64,000 nt of DNA, taken from Aphanomyces cochlioides. Taxonomy: Eukaryota > Oomycota > Saprolegniomycetes > Saprolegniales > Verrucalvaceae. The stretch is from the NCBI GenBank assembly GCA_019828595.1, contig JAHQRK010000024.1, forward strand, positions 868,001 to 932,000, given 5' to 3'. Position numbers and translations under genes: made by a program. The notes beneath the pieces are model-generated. The model saw only the letters and a program-made list of their open reading frames with translations. It made no database searches and was not told where the DNA came from. Positions 12,701 through 23,727 of the stretch are shown in pieces (positions within the stretch are counted from its first letter, which is position 1; each line of letters begins with the position of its first letter).

Positions 12701-13903
12701 TCCTCTTGTCCACGAAATATTCATGAAGTTGTTGGTGGCACCGCTAAAAGTAGCCTGGAATGGAGCAGGATTACTGCCATTGGTTTTTGCTTCATTTGGT
12801 ACAACAACTGGAGCTGCTGAACCACATGTTGAACAAACTTGAGTGGAGGCTACATTTGACATGGTACATACAGTGCACGACCAATTTTGCAGTGGTGCTT
12901 GCATCGCATTGGGTGCATTTGCATCTAACAATTGTTGCCATTGACCTTGAAAATGCATTTTTGATCCATTTGGTAGTAAATTGGACACAACAGCACCTGT
13001 CAACTGAATTGTTCGTTTCTCAGATGAATAGTCTTCCAAGAATGCGGAAAAGGTTATTCCCTGACACTTCTTTATGGTTTTCAAAACTATTGAAGCTGCA
13101 TTCCTGCTCCTTGGGGAAGCCGTAGAGATAGCAGGATCAGCATTCTCATCAAGCATCCATAAACCATCAACGTTTGGAACTAAAGAATGGATCTTTTCAG
13201 ACTTCGGTATCCATGACGCATGGCGAATTTGCGTCTCGATTTCTTGGACAGTTGGTTGTGAGTAGGCTGATAAGCATCCAAGGACATGCTTCGAGAGAGC
13301 AGAGTTTGCTTCTCTTGACCCGGCATGTAAATGTGAAAGACAACACACAACCAGAGCAATTGAGTTTCCAACAGCAAGTTTGTCAGGGTGACTGGTGCTC
13401 TTTATCCATTGTTCCATGAGCTGGAACAATTGAATCAGTTGATCGGTATTATCAACGTATAATTTCGGCGAATGTTGATAGCCAGTGAGGAGATTGACAA
13501 AAAACTTCAGCACCTCACTTCTGAGTTGCTCTGCTCCCGAATCATGAGCTGGCATAGATGGAGAAAAGAGCATCCCTAGCAATGACAACAACAACGGCAG
13601 CATTGATTGACTTGCAATATCGAGAGCTATGAATTGCTTGGCAGATTTCAATCCTTCAAAAACATGCCAAATTATCTGCAAAAGTAGCTTATTGCGGGGA
13701 GATAGACTCGTTCCATGCACTTCTTTCACTTGGTCACTGAGAAACTGGAGAGCATTGACGAGACGGTTGGCATGAATCTCAGGAGACAGTACTTGGGTTG
13801 CCAAGAGCAAACCTACATCTTGGAGAGCTTCTTCACTTGGGGTCTGCAATGTCGCCACGGACCGGCCATCGCTCCACTTCTGCCACAATTCTACAAGTTC
13901 CAT
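6769..13903 (-). CDS. Giant multidomain ubiquitin-specific protease (UBR-box, RanBP2 zinc fingers, LamG-like, MABP-like)
   Basis: Three exons (13903-9170, 9130-6959, 6915-6769) with 39 and 43 nt introns give about 2350 residues. In order: RanBP2-type zinc finger WSCTVCTMSN at ~341; a LamG/concanavalin-like fold at ~440-600 and perhaps a second at ~660-860; a UBR-box-like Cys/His cluster at ~889-952; three more RanBP2 fingers at ~970, 1016 and 1065; then a peptidase C19 domain with Cys box GLTNVCYQNSFLQ (Cys ~1262) and His box SGHYYSF (His ~2194). The two Cys pairs of the USP fingers (RCKSAEC ~1364, TCSGC ~2100) are separated by ~700 residues rich in ITDI...PxGY...DLN repeats that look like MABP beta-prism units. 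A ubiquitin-interacting motif (EDEEAMLLAKAMALS) lies at ~2267. Expected role: removal of ubiquitin from complex substrates, perhaps N-degron or endosomal ones. The Cys box lacks the usual Gly-Asn-Thr. Confidence 0.88.
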
Positions 13904-14039
13904 CTCGTCCCCTCGTCCGAAGACCCAATTTTTGGACAGCCGTGGAGTGCAAGTTGGGCATTTTGAAAAAACCTAAATTCATCGATTTCAACCAATTATA
14001 GATAGCTTTTTATTGATTTTTTTTAGCGTTTTTCGTTGT

Positions 14040-15240
14040 TCTTGATGTCATTTGTGATAAATTTATCCCACGGATGCTCAATGAATCTGGTGCTGGACAT
14101 CGAGGGAAGAGGTAATCGACTTCAATCTTTCCTCAAGTGAGCAGTTTGTTCGCTACTTGGATCCGATGAGATTGCAGATATTAATTGCGCTTCATAAACG
14201 CTTAGCACCGTTCGTCATTCTCGTGCTGTCAGTCTGCACAAGAATCACGGCAAGAATGCCCAGCTATGATAGTGAAACTGGCAGCTCTCACATTTATGAC
14301 ATTTGAATAGCCTATGGCGAGAAGCGCCAGCAAATGACTGGAGTGTCTTATCGAGTCATTCCTTCCTGCTGTTTGCGTTGGCCTTTCAAGTTAACTGAGC
14401 TGAAGAAGAGTGAAAACTATACTACTGACAATATGTCTCATTGTGCAACGTAAATGATACTCTTGAATTCTGCTGACGTCGTGGCTGTGAAGGAGACTTC
14501 AACTAGAGGATGAAGCTCATTTGAAATTTATTCAAGTGTCCCTACGCATTCTCTCTTTCAAGGCCCTGTTCATGTGATATTGCGTGTAAGTTGCTCTTTC
14601 CCCAGTCGCCGGCTTCAATGCGAAATTGTTTTTGGAAGGATGGATGATAAGATATGGAGAACTGCTGTGGTGCACCTACCCATGAAATGAAGTTGTGGGC
14701 GAGAGCTTAGAGTTCATTTGACCTACCAAATATCAACCCCAGATTATGAACCTACATGCTCAACGCTTTCCAATTGAAATTCATGAGTCTTATTGAATTT
14801 CTATTATGGATTCTGCGGAATGCGTCTCCTCTTGATCAAGACCAGCGCTATCTTATCAGGTTGGATTATCAAAACTGGGATATTATTGTCATTCAGACTT
14901 GATGACTGTACTTTGACTTCGAGCTTGACCAAAGGGCCTGAAATTATCTTCGTGGTTGTCATTTATGATTTCGTCCAAACCCTAATTTGATCTTATTGAA
15001 TTAAAGCGTGATCAGTATGGGCCTTCTCCATTAATTGAAATTTTTCGTTTTTGTATTGTCATGCAGACCTGCCAGAGGGCTCTGACAAAGACTAGAAAGG
15101 CACCTAAAAACACCTCCATTATCATGCTTCTGGAATTCAGCTGATGTGATGCCCCGCGAAGTCAAAAATGTGGTAAATCGAATCATTTTGATGATGGAAG
15201 TCAAGTAAGCAGAGCGTTTTGATGTCTTGATGTTGACTAC
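14040..15240 (+). pseudogene. Decayed mariner-like transposase remnant
   Basis: No long frame survives, but conceptual translation across stops and frameshifts gives fragments in transposase order. A QDNA-like stretch with QNWDI (about 14840-14885) is followed by SSLTKGPEI...FVVVIYDFVQ (about 14920-14985), matching the LDLGFF-IQSLQ-DELI region that follows the catalytic Asp in mariner proteins, and then VMPREVKNVVNRIILMM (about 15145-15200), resembling the LPxxxLNxVFLTLQ motif. Terminal inverted repeats were not found. The call rests on patchy similarity and would need a tblastn-type search. The rest of the 13904-15690 interval holds no other recognisable feature. Confidence 0.4.
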
Positions 15241-15689
15241 ATTCGAATACACAAGTCATCACTTCAAATAGTATAGCTCTAAGCTTAAACTTGTCTTCAA
15301 TCGTGATTGAATTCGTAAGCTGGAGACTGAAGAAGATGCTTCAGTGTATTATACTCAGTTAATGTTTCAATCGCCGAACACCAAACCATTGATGGTGCAA
15401 AATATACGAACGAATCGAATGCTGGTTCGTCCGACAGTTAGTTTTCATTAACAAAACTATCGATGTGTCTGTGATGAGTTATATGGCTGTGCTATGTGAT
15501 GATGAGCTTATAACCTATGTAACTCGAGTTGGCTAATCTATTTCCCTCAGTTTATCCTTTCCATTTGAGCTTACTTGTCCGTAACTGTGGATATCCATGT
15601 GTATATACTTGATTGATGGAAAAGTCGATGAAAAAGAAAATTGATGCACGTCGACCTGAACAAATTTTCAATATTTCGTGCTTAATAAA

Positions 15690-16811
15690 TTATGGGACTA
15701 GCAGTTTTCTTCTGTTGGCATCGATTCGATAGATCCACTGATGATATTCATATCTTGACTCGACGAAAAAGACGTGAATTGTACCTTCGTGATAGATCTT
15801 TAGTTGATAATGCGTTGGTTTGCCATGAATGTCTGACACTTGATTTTCTTCCCAATGAATCAATTGGATTTTTCGTAGGTCAAAATTCTTGTGTGGAAAA
15901 AGAGCGCCTTGGCTATACACCGATAAAAATTTCTCAGTTAGAACCCCCCATTGCCTTGCATCGGCTTGGCGACACCACGACAGCGACGATTCATACGACA
16001 TCCCATTCCTCATATAAAATTTGCCCACGCGAAACCGCATTGCCGCAAGTGTCTTGCTGACGTTCGTAGGCTTCACTAGCAGCGCACCAGAAAAGGATGA
16101 GATTGATGCATTCAGCGATACGAGACTCAATTTAACATGGCCATCCAGCACACGCTCAGAGTTTTGAAGTTGGATATCAACAGGAAATTGGTATGACCTG
16201 AAAGGAATCTCTTGAATCCGAAGGTTGCCGACGTTTGCCCACTTGTCATCGACATGGAGAATCGCTTGGCCAAGAAATATGGGGTATTGAAGACGTGACG
16301 GGTCTGAGATGACAGTGACTATCACATCGTATTTGCTCGACATAATAGGGACAAAGAAGGGTTCATGGTGGAGTTTCTTCTCTTTTGTAGACTCAGTCTT
16401 GTACTGATACATGAGCGGTCCATACGGCCGGCGAAGCACAGTCACGATACAATAAGCGCCTAGTCGAAGCCATTTCTCGGACAAACTAATCTCGTGGATT
16501 TGGAGTTGTGCTGGCCTTCCGATCTGGGCTTGGAGCTGTGTTTTCAGACTCCGCGCATAATGTAATTTCCATGCATACTGAATGCGTGTGGCCGCCGTGT
16601 CGTACGAGAGCCCCTGATTGTCTGATGCAACTTCTTCGAGTTTGCCGTCGTGATGGTCGTCAGTCTGGTTATTTTTTGGACCGTATTTGAGGCCAAGCAA
16701 TTCCCGCTGCTCTTTTGTTGTTCGACTGAGCTTCTTCTTTGACTTTGTTGGTTTATTCCGCAGTCTTAGCGGCGGCGTCGTCGGAACATAACCATTTGTC
16801 GCGTCCGTCAT
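15690..16811 (-). CDS. IQ motif, C2-like and PH domain protein
   Basis: A single exon of 373 residues starts at an ATG. It has a basic N-terminal tail (RNKPTKSKKKLSR), an IQ calmodulin-binding motif (AATRIQYAWKLHYARS) at residues ~73-88, a beta-rich C2-like segment at ~100-230, and a C-terminal pleckstrin homology domain at ~258-373 (VGKFYMRNG...RQWGVLTEKFLSVY...YEYHQWIYRI). The closing Trp of the PH helix is present. This arrangement suggests a membrane-associated adaptor responsive to calcium/calmodulin and phosphoinositides. No catalytic domain is visible and no characterised orthologue is recognised. The family assignment for the C2-like part is tentative. Confidence 0.72.
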   Translation of the reverse strand: MTDATNGYVPTTPPLRLRNKPTKSKKKLSRTTKEQRELLGLKYGPKNNQTDDHHDGKLEEVASDNQGLSYDTAATRIQYAWKLHYARSLKTQLQAQIGRPAQLQIHEISLSEKWLRLGAYCIVTVLRRPYGPLMYQYKTESTKEKKLHHEPFFVPIMSSKYDVIVTVISDPSRLQYPIFLGQAILHVDDKWANVGNLRIQEIPFRSYQFPVDIQLQNSERVLDGHVKLSLVSLNASISSFSGALLVKPTNVSKTLAAMRFRVGKFYMRNGMSYESSLSWCRQADARQWGVLTEKFLSVYSQGALFPHKNFDLRKIQLIHWEENQVSDIHGKPTHYQLKIYHEGTIHVFFVESRYEYHQWIYRIDANRRKLLVP

Positions 16812-17832
16812 AGCACGCTTCTTAAAGTGACCGACTGTCGTGAAAACAAAAACACACTGATTTGATTCGACGAAAATATTTTATAATGTATTATCATGAA
16901 AATGTGATCAATTTTATAAATTATGCTTGGGAGAGAAATGGCAATCCGACGACAGAGCGATCAGTCCATTGAGTTTGATCTCAATTCCAAGATGATTTCA
17001 CACGATATTGATGTCGCCTTCATGGCTTTCATCGATGGGCCTTAGACTTGAATGTTTGAAGCAGGGTTACGTTCATGCGACTTGAAGAAGACGAAAAAGA
17101 CAGGCCAGTTTATATGGTTCTTTCAAGTAGACGTGACTAACGGACGTGGATTGAAAAAGGAGGCTCCCCCAAAATCACAAAAACACTGCACCAACCCTAT
17201 CAAGCTTGACTTGATCTACTTCAAATTCGATGTGGAAATTGGGTATGAAGGGAAAGTTGTATGATACATTCAATTGCTGTGTGATAACAAGGAATTCATG
17301 CTTGTCACGATTGACTATCCCGATATCCCGAGTCTGACTTGACTATTGTATATTGTTGTTTATATTCCCTTGCTGGAAAAGGTGACAACTGTTAATTGGC
17401 TTCAAACTGAGCCAATAGAGCGAAATATTGGTTGAGCCCCTGGAAAGGGGTAGCTGAGCTGTTGTAGCTGCACCCTCAAGGAAAAAGCTTCACAAGCTCT
17501 TGTCGTCCTTTGTTGAACATATATCCCTCAGTGCCGTCTACTCAGTGTATTAATAAAAAAGGCGATTGCACTATTGTCCTGATTGTTAGAGACCACGAAC
17601 AAGTATTCTCATTCAAAATTGGGTATTCAACGCCCAGCAGTGCTTTAGAATTGCGATCTTGTCGAGCCAAAGAGACTGTCCTCGAACAAGTTAAGCTTTT
17701 CCATGCTCCGAACTTCACACTATTTTATCTTTTTTATATTATTTTAGGAACTCTCAATCAATTTGTCATAGTAACACTATTTCGATTTGGAATTACTGGC
17801 CGTGCTTATTGCAAAGTGTCATTGGAAGAACT
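16812..17832. other. Divergent intergenic region, about 1 kb
   Basis: This lies between two genes transcribed away from each other. It contains only short, compositionally uneven open frames with no family signal. No repeat, tRNA or transposon fragment was recognised. It presumably contains both promoters. Confidence 0.4.
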
Positions 17833-18237
17833 ATGGCGACTCGTGGTGTCTGGCAACTTCAGAAGCTCACGATTCGGTACTGCCAGTACGGAGGAAGCAG
17901 TCGAAATGTCCGCGATATGCTCAAGGATCCCCGCTTCTTGAACTTTGTATCGGAAAACCCACAAGTCGAGTTTGCCACGCAGATCAAAGGCAACAAGCAC
18001 CCTGTCTTGATCGGCGAGTACATCACCAACGAAACCAAAGTATGCGACGTCAAGAACCAAGACATCAAGTTTGTATTGAAGCAAATGCAACGCTTGCGCG
18101 ATACCAGTGGCCGCAAGATGACCAAGATCAACGCCCCTGTCATCTCGAAGCGACCAACCATCCAAGGTATTTGGCAACCAGAAACACAGGATCTCTTCGA
18201 GAAGATGCAGTTCGAAGTCGAGCACCATTCGCATTAA
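17833..18237 (+). CDS. Mitochondrial large-subunit ribosomal protein mL43
   Basis: A single exon of 134 residues. The N-terminus, ATRGVWQLQKLTIRYCQYGGS followed by SRNVRDML, is the typical start of the L43/L51 thioredoxin-like fold of the mitochondrial large ribosomal subunit. NPQVEFATQIKGNKHPVLIG matches the conserved core that binds rRNA. The basic, short N-terminus could serve as a mitochondrial targeting signal, as in other members. The ATG at 17833 was chosen over upstream in-frame near-cognate codons because it gives the family N-terminus. The next gene is convergent, with 162 bp between stop codons. Confidence 0.9.
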   Translation: MATRGVWQLQKLTIRYCQYGGSSRNVRDMLKDPRFLNFVSENPQVEFATQIKGNKHPVLIGEYITNETKVCDVKNQDIKFVLKQMQRLRDTSGRKMTKINAPVISKRPTIQGIWQPETQDLFEKMQFEVEHHSH

Positions 18238-18399
18238 TATCCCTAACAACATGGAACCCTGCCTTGTTTGTATAATACTCTCATTGCTAGTCCGTTTTGT
18301 AGTATGACGAACTTGGCGAGGTTGATAAGAGGTAGATGTGGCAATCGTAAGTCAAGCTTTTCAATTTGAAATAAATTTTGCATTAACGCAGGAGTGCGT

Positions 18400-18799
18400 C
18401 TAGAAACCATGGAGTTGGATTTGAGCTTCCGTGCAGATTTCTTGGTCGACCAAGAAGCTCTTGACATTTGTACGCTGGTCACCCGAGAGCTGAATAATTT
18501 CTCCCAATTCGTCGTCTTTCACAATGGCACCGTTGCAACTAAAGTTCTTCTTGAATGCTTTCAAAATGCGCTTGATGTCCAAATCATCTGCAAGGCCTTG
18601 GACGGTCGAAATACATTTTCGTCCATTTCGCTGCTGGACACGAACATGCACTTTGCCACCACCAATGCCCGAGTTGTCGGCAGCATCTTCAAATGCATCT
18701 ACGCACAATTTCAGTTACAAATATGTCCATCTTCATCTCCAGTATGCTGTGGAGCAGTCTCAACGTACTGAAGTTCTGGAAGTTGGGGATCGTGGCCAT
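18400..18799 (-). CDS. SUI1: Translation initiation factor eIF1 (SUI1)
   Basis: Exons 18799-18769 and 18698-18400 join across a 70 nt intron to give 109 residues, the normal eIF1 size. The short first exon encodes MATIPNFQNF and the second continues with NAFEDAADNSG, as in eukaryotic eIF1. Conserved features are VHVRVQQRNGRKCISTVQGL, ILKAFKKNFSCNGAIV, GEIIQLSGDQR and the C-terminal QIQLHGF. eIF1 binds the 40S subunit in the preinitiation complex and enforces start-codon selection. This intron is longer than most in the window. An opposite-strand open frame across the gene is only its shadow. Confidence 0.95.
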
Positions 18800-19016
18800 C
18801 GTTCCTCTCTCTATTTGGTGAATGGTGGAAATCTGGACTGGAACCAGTACTTAGACGAGGCAACCTGAAAATTATAATCAAACTTAATTTTAATTCCAAA
18901 TTTTATGATTTTGGTAGCATTTTTTATCGTACTTAAGAGTACATTGCGTATTTAATAGAAACTACGTCGAATTATGGCACGACCTTCGCTTCCCAGCGGT
19001 TTTGGAGGGAACGAAA

Positions 19017-20746
19017 ATGAGTGATCCAGACCCGTCCTTGATGCTATGGGAAAAGCGCAAGCGCGTCAAGCCAGTGATTTTTCAAGTGGAGACGAGTGTG
19101 AAGAAACCCAAGACTAGATCAAATCCGCCTCGAAAAGCTGTACCAAAGCCGTCACGAAACGACAACAAGAAGGACAAGAAGAGCGATGGCGAAGTCAAAA
19201 GCAAAAAAAACAAAGGAACCAAACAGGATGAAAGTATCAACTCGGAAGACGTCGCCAAATTTCTCAACAAATCGTTCTATGAAGAAGACGGGTCTGAATG
19301 GCACGCGACAGATATTCATTTTGACGACTTGGCTCAACTCAGGAGTATGTGGCAATTGCCCGCGGCGTGCCATATATTATGGCTCTTGCAGCAACCATTG
19401 AAATTGAAGGTTTTCACGACCTTGCGTGAGTACGAAGCCGCATTATTGAATCCAGCTACTAGTCCAGTGTTGGAAGATGTCTTTACGAAGTTGTTGCTGG
19501 GGAAAAAGGAACGCGAGCGTTTGAATTGTGGCCTTGGATTGTCGTACGAATGGTGGAGCAAACGCTTGGAAGAGCATTATGATGAAACATACAACAAGTG
19601 GAATCTCTTAAAACAAAAAGCTAACCAAAGCTCATCTGACGACGATGATGAGAACGATATTGACTTGACAGATGAAGAATTGTCAACATTGAATGCCATG
19701 ACTCTCAGTTTAGCCCCATTGGGCAACCAAAACCCACTTAAGGTACCTTCATGTCTGAAATTTTGTTTCTAATGTTGATTTCAGAAATGTGAATTTAAAA
19801 GGATGGAACCAAGGCTGCGATGTTTATTGCTACTCAATTTATGTGAATCTGTGCTTCAGCATCCTGCCAACATGTACAATACTTTTTTTGCCGAATTGCA
19901 ATAGATTTCGTCATAGGGACTATATTCGGGAAATGCAAGAGGACGATTTGCGAGTTCAACCCATTGGTCATGACCGAGTTGGCAACCAATACTTCTTCTA
20001 CCCCCAATTTTATCGGGTTTTGAACGATGATTAAGCAATTAATTACTGACGATATTTAGGAACGGCGCATTTATCGCATGTCTCGCGATGGGAGTACAGA
20101 CTCGTGGCAGCTCTGGGCAAAAGGCTTAGACGCAATGCAGGCGATGCGAGACACACTTGCATTGATTTTGAAGAAGGGGCGCCGATACGAGGGTGAACAT
20201 TCCTTGATGGACCATCTCGATGCCATGTTGGAACTAATGAAACAAGAAAGAATAGAAGAACAGAAAATGGAAGACAAAGCTCTCAGACGTGTACGACACG
20301 TATTTCAGTCAGCAGTGCTGATTAATATGTGTTAGGCAATCTTGGAAGCTATGCCACGAAAGAGGTCGGCGCGAATCCAAGTGAAAACTTTGGAAAAGCT
20401 CGAGGACGATAAATTAAAAGAAGAAAAAACACAAGCAGAAGAATCAGCTCGTGCTGGTATATCTGTTCATTTTAGGATATATTCTCACTCATGATTAGAG
20501 CAAAAGAGACTGGAAGTTTTGGCCGCGATGGAAAAAGAAAAGGAGCTGGAGAGAAAGCGAATGGCAGAATTGAGGGAGCAAAGATTGGCACTGAAAATTG
20601 ATCGGGAAACCCGACGTCAAAAACGTTTGGAGCAAGAAGAATTGCAATTGGAAAGAGAGGCGATGGAGCGAGAATTCGTTTTATCTCAACAATTGCAAAG
20701 AGAACATAGAGCACTTCAACGCCAGCAAATGACTTCAAGTAAATGA
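19017..20746 (+). CDS. DDT/WHIM domain chromatin-remodelling subunit
   Basis: Six exons (19017-19742, 19785-19873, 19917-20016, 20060-20290, 20336-20456, 20499-20746) give about 504 residues. A lysine-rich N-terminal tail (residues ~30-75) is followed by a DDT-type helical domain (LPAACHILWLLQQPLKLKVF, residues ~118-170) and then a WHIM-like module (RLRCLLLLNLCESVLQHP; QPIGHDRVGNQYFFYPQFYR; SWQLWAKGLDAM). The last third is a highly charged coiled coil rich in Glu, Lys and Arg. DDT plus WHIM is the signature of ISWI-partner subunits such as BAZ, RSF1 and CECR2 proteins, which read linker DNA and set nucleosome spacing in the nucleus. No PHD finger or bromodomain is present, so it is shorter than those animal proteins. 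Confidence 0.85.
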
Positions 20747-21486
20747 TGTTATAACCCACTGTTTTCTAGTATTTGTGTAGATGATGACACACTTTGAAAC
20801 TTGAATCTGTCAAGTGCTGATTGTAAACTACTCGCGAAGGAATAAAAGTTTTGCCTTTGCGCTAAAAAGAACTGACATAAAGATGAAGAAATGTACATCT
20901 TTGAGAATACTTTTGGGGACAAATTGATTCGTAATACGATAAAACTCGAGGACTGGCATCCTTAATACGATTGTCGTCGAAGGATACATTTTTCTTTGAT
21001 GTTCTGGCTGGGGTATCTGTCATCATGCATTTATTTCATAAAACATTCTGCTCTTCAAGTTAATCGACAAAACCAAATATTGGTGTAATCAGTTAGCAAC
21101 TTCCTGAGCTGGTCGTATCCGTGGTTGTCTTGACTCAGTCAATCATCTACGGAGCTCCTAGAATCGATTGATGAAACAGTTGAGGGACTCATGTGCAATG
21201 ACATCGACACTCAAAACGTTAAACAATTCAAATTAGATTGACCTCATTTCGTGCTCCGTTGAATTTTTCCTCTGTCAGCAAATTGCAGCCTGCAAATTCA
21301 CTGGTAGAAAATAGTCACTGTGAGATCTTAACGTTCGAAAACATATCTTCAAAAGACATTTCTGGATTTTATCTCGAGTTCTACTATGGTAGTGGCTGCG
21401 CGGTCGGTATGCGTGAATTATGGAGGTTCGCATAGGCAACAACGTCTGCGTTTGCAAGATCGCGAGCTGCTTTGCGCAAAAAGGCA
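20747..21486. other. Intergenic region upstream of centrin
   Basis: This 740 bp stretch has no convincing coding frame. It includes the terminator of the DDT/WHIM gene and the centrin promoter. No repeats were seen. Confidence 0.4.
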
Positions 21487-22196
21487 ATGCCCGTGAAGAA
21501 GGTATTCGTGCTTTGGCAGACGTTCGACTTAACTAGAATTCATGTAGGCCCTCGATGACGAACAGATGGAAGAAATCAAAGAAGCATTTAGTCTATTTGA
21601 CACAGACGGAAGTGGATCGATTGATGCTCGCGAACTGAAGGCAGCCATGCGAGCGTTGGGCTTTCAAGTAAAGAAAGCTGAAGTGCGCAAAATGATTGCC
21701 GACATTGACAAAGACGAAAACGGCACGATTGAATTCGAAAACTTCGTCGAGATGATGACGAGTCGCATGGTACGTAATCTGTGCTAGAGAATGCTGTTGA
21801 TCTTGTTTCAAGAACTCGAGGGATACAAAGGAAGAAGTGCTCAAGATTTTTAAGCTGTTTGACGATGACAACGTACAACCAGCTGATTTGAGGATAGAGA
21901 GTATTACGTTTTATGCGTAGACTGGAAAGATCTCCTTCAAGAACCTGAAACGTGTGTGCACTGAGCTGGGGGAAAACTTGACCGACGAAGAAATGCAGGT
22001 TTGTCGGCTAAGTGCACATTCTCTTAATGGAACTACAGGAAATGATTGATGAAGCTGATCGAGATGGCGATGGACTTATAAACGAGGTATCCGGTTTGGT
22101 GAGAAATGCATTGAAGCTTTGCAGGAGGAATTTTTCCGTGTCATGAAGAAAAGATCGGGCAATCCTCTCGATGACTTGGATAGCGATGATGATTAA
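21487..22196 (+). CDS. Centrin (caltractin)
   Basis: Six exons (21487-21501, 21548-21769, 21813-21872, 21921-21998, 22039-22086, 22125-22196) give 164 residues. Four EF-hand regions are visible: [24 protein letters not shown], a degenerate [12 protein letters not shown] and [18 protein letters not shown] [14 protein letters not shown]. The N-terminal [20 protein letters not shown] and the linker MTSRM are typical of centrins rather than calmodulin. It should act at basal bodies and the flagellar base as a calcium-responsive contractile protein. The very short first exon (MPVKK) is supported by frame and by the family N-terminus, though a further upstream coding exon cannot be excluded. Confidence 0.94.
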
Positions 22197-22451
22197 GACT
22201 AATCCACGAATATCCTGCCGCTTTTTAGCTTGTTCATGCCCTTGTCTTGCATTTTTCAAGGTTATACAAGAGTTATACTTTCATATGCATGATCTCCTTG
22301 ACTTTTTCCTGAATCAACTGTAGCCTACTATTAATAGTAAACTCTCAAGAGGACTTCAAGCCAAAACTATTTGAGAAAAAGATAGAACCCACTTTGACAT
22401 GAACTATACTTAGGACGATGCCCTCTCGAGTTCTCGTAACGTTAGCCAAGC

Positions 22452-22850
22452 CTAGAGCTGACGATGTCCGCTCGACAACTCCCTCGCCATTTGCCAGTTG
22501 CATGAGACATTACACGGGAACTCCACGCAAATAATAGCGATCGAGATGCTACCGCTGACTGTGATGGTCGCATCAAACGAAGGTAAAGCTGCTCCGCAGT
22601 TGTCATTCAAGCAGATGAACGGTTGGTCGGTCTCAAACTTTTCTCGATTCTTGTTGTCAAAAATGTAGGCTCGAAACTCATCTCCCGAGCCATGGGAGCG
22701 TTGATGTCGAGACGTTCTAGAACAGTGGTGACAGTGGCGCAAGAAAACATTTTCAAAGCGGTAAGGGTTCCGATTCTTTCCATTGGCATGTAATGTCCGC
22801 CACGGCCAAGAGAGCAAAGTTAGTCAACACCCACAGACGCAACACAGTGC
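22452..22850 (-). pseudogene. Truncated, frameshifted relative of the palindromic secreted-protein gene
   Basis: On the minus strand this stretch encodes LTALKMFSC, VLERLDINAPM, then in another frame SGDEFRAYIFDNKNREKFE, VCLNDNCG-like ICLNDNCG and FPCNVSCNWQMARELSSGH. These match the N-terminal third of the intact genes in the nearby inverted repeat. A short deletion after NAPM shifts the frame, the position of the ATG reads GTG, and similarity stops at a TAG right after SSGH. The similarity continues upstream through the promoter to about 23.3 kb, so it is a genomic duplication, not a retrocopy. It is clearly older than the two intact copies. Confidence 0.8.
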
Positions 22851-22889
22851 GTAATATTGCTGTAAAATCAAAATGGCTAATGTTTATAG

Positions 22890-23727
22890 AGTGTGCCATG
22901 TCATGATGTATTTAAATCGATTGCTCCATTTCGATTGGTAAACCATCGTGCTCAACCAGGTGCAGTTGACCAATTACATCCTTTTGCATCTTTCCTGGAA
23001 CTCCATTGCTCAACCAGGATGCATCTTGTCCGGAACTTCATTGTGAAAGCTCTTGACATACAGCACGCACCAAATTGTCGATTGAAAGTCATCGTTGTTT
23101 GGTGTGTCCCAGTACAACACAGTGACCGAGATATAGCCAAAAATAAGTCTTGTCTGTACAACGATCGATGCTATGCTAGTGATACCGTGGAAACCTGTCG
23201 TATTAATTCCACAGACAGTTAAACGAATGATATGCTGATCACGACTCGTCAGTCATGGATGCATCAAGATCTTTTGGAAGGAGAATATGCTGCGGGCGAC
23301 ACATAAATCTTCGAGACATCATGATAAGTGTCGTTTGGATTCAAGGTATTAGTTGTCTCATCAGCAAATTGCTGGCTGTTTCAACAACTTTTAACCCGAA
23401 AACTGAAAATGAGGTGTTCCGCCAAAACACCGTTGCGGCGTGACGACTTCGAGCATGACGATGACAAGGGAGTCAAGTGGAGTGCACCAAAACTCTCCAA
23501 AAACAACAGCAATTCAAAAATTTATACTATTTTACACTTACACTAAAATTGTTTGGATCTTAACATTTCCAAAATTGAAAAGCGCGCGCAAAACGAAGAT
23601 GCAACGTGGTCCCGAGAAACGTACCCCCGTCAAGAATTGAGAGCCTAAATCATGGATAGGACACGTAGTTCTTGTGAGATCAGGCGTGCATGCCTCTGAA
23701 TTGAAGTGTTTGTTGACAACGAGTGGA
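22890..23727. other. Decayed duplicated upstream flank plus intergenic DNA
   Basis: Up to about 23.3 kb the sequence is a diverged copy of the upstream flank of the palindromic genes. Shared landmarks include the region near 22970-23010 and the GATGCATCAAG / GGCGACACA words near 23260-23305. From 23.3 to 23.73 kb nothing is recognised. Confidence 0.5.

Noticed and set aside
18394..18868. Plus-strand frames opposite the eIF1 gene.
   Set aside because: They are antisense shadows of a well-conserved coding exon and have no family match.
22893..23222. A 109-codon frame on the plus strand.
   Set aside because: It is the reverse side of the decayed promoter copy of the surface-protein family and starts in non-coding sequence.
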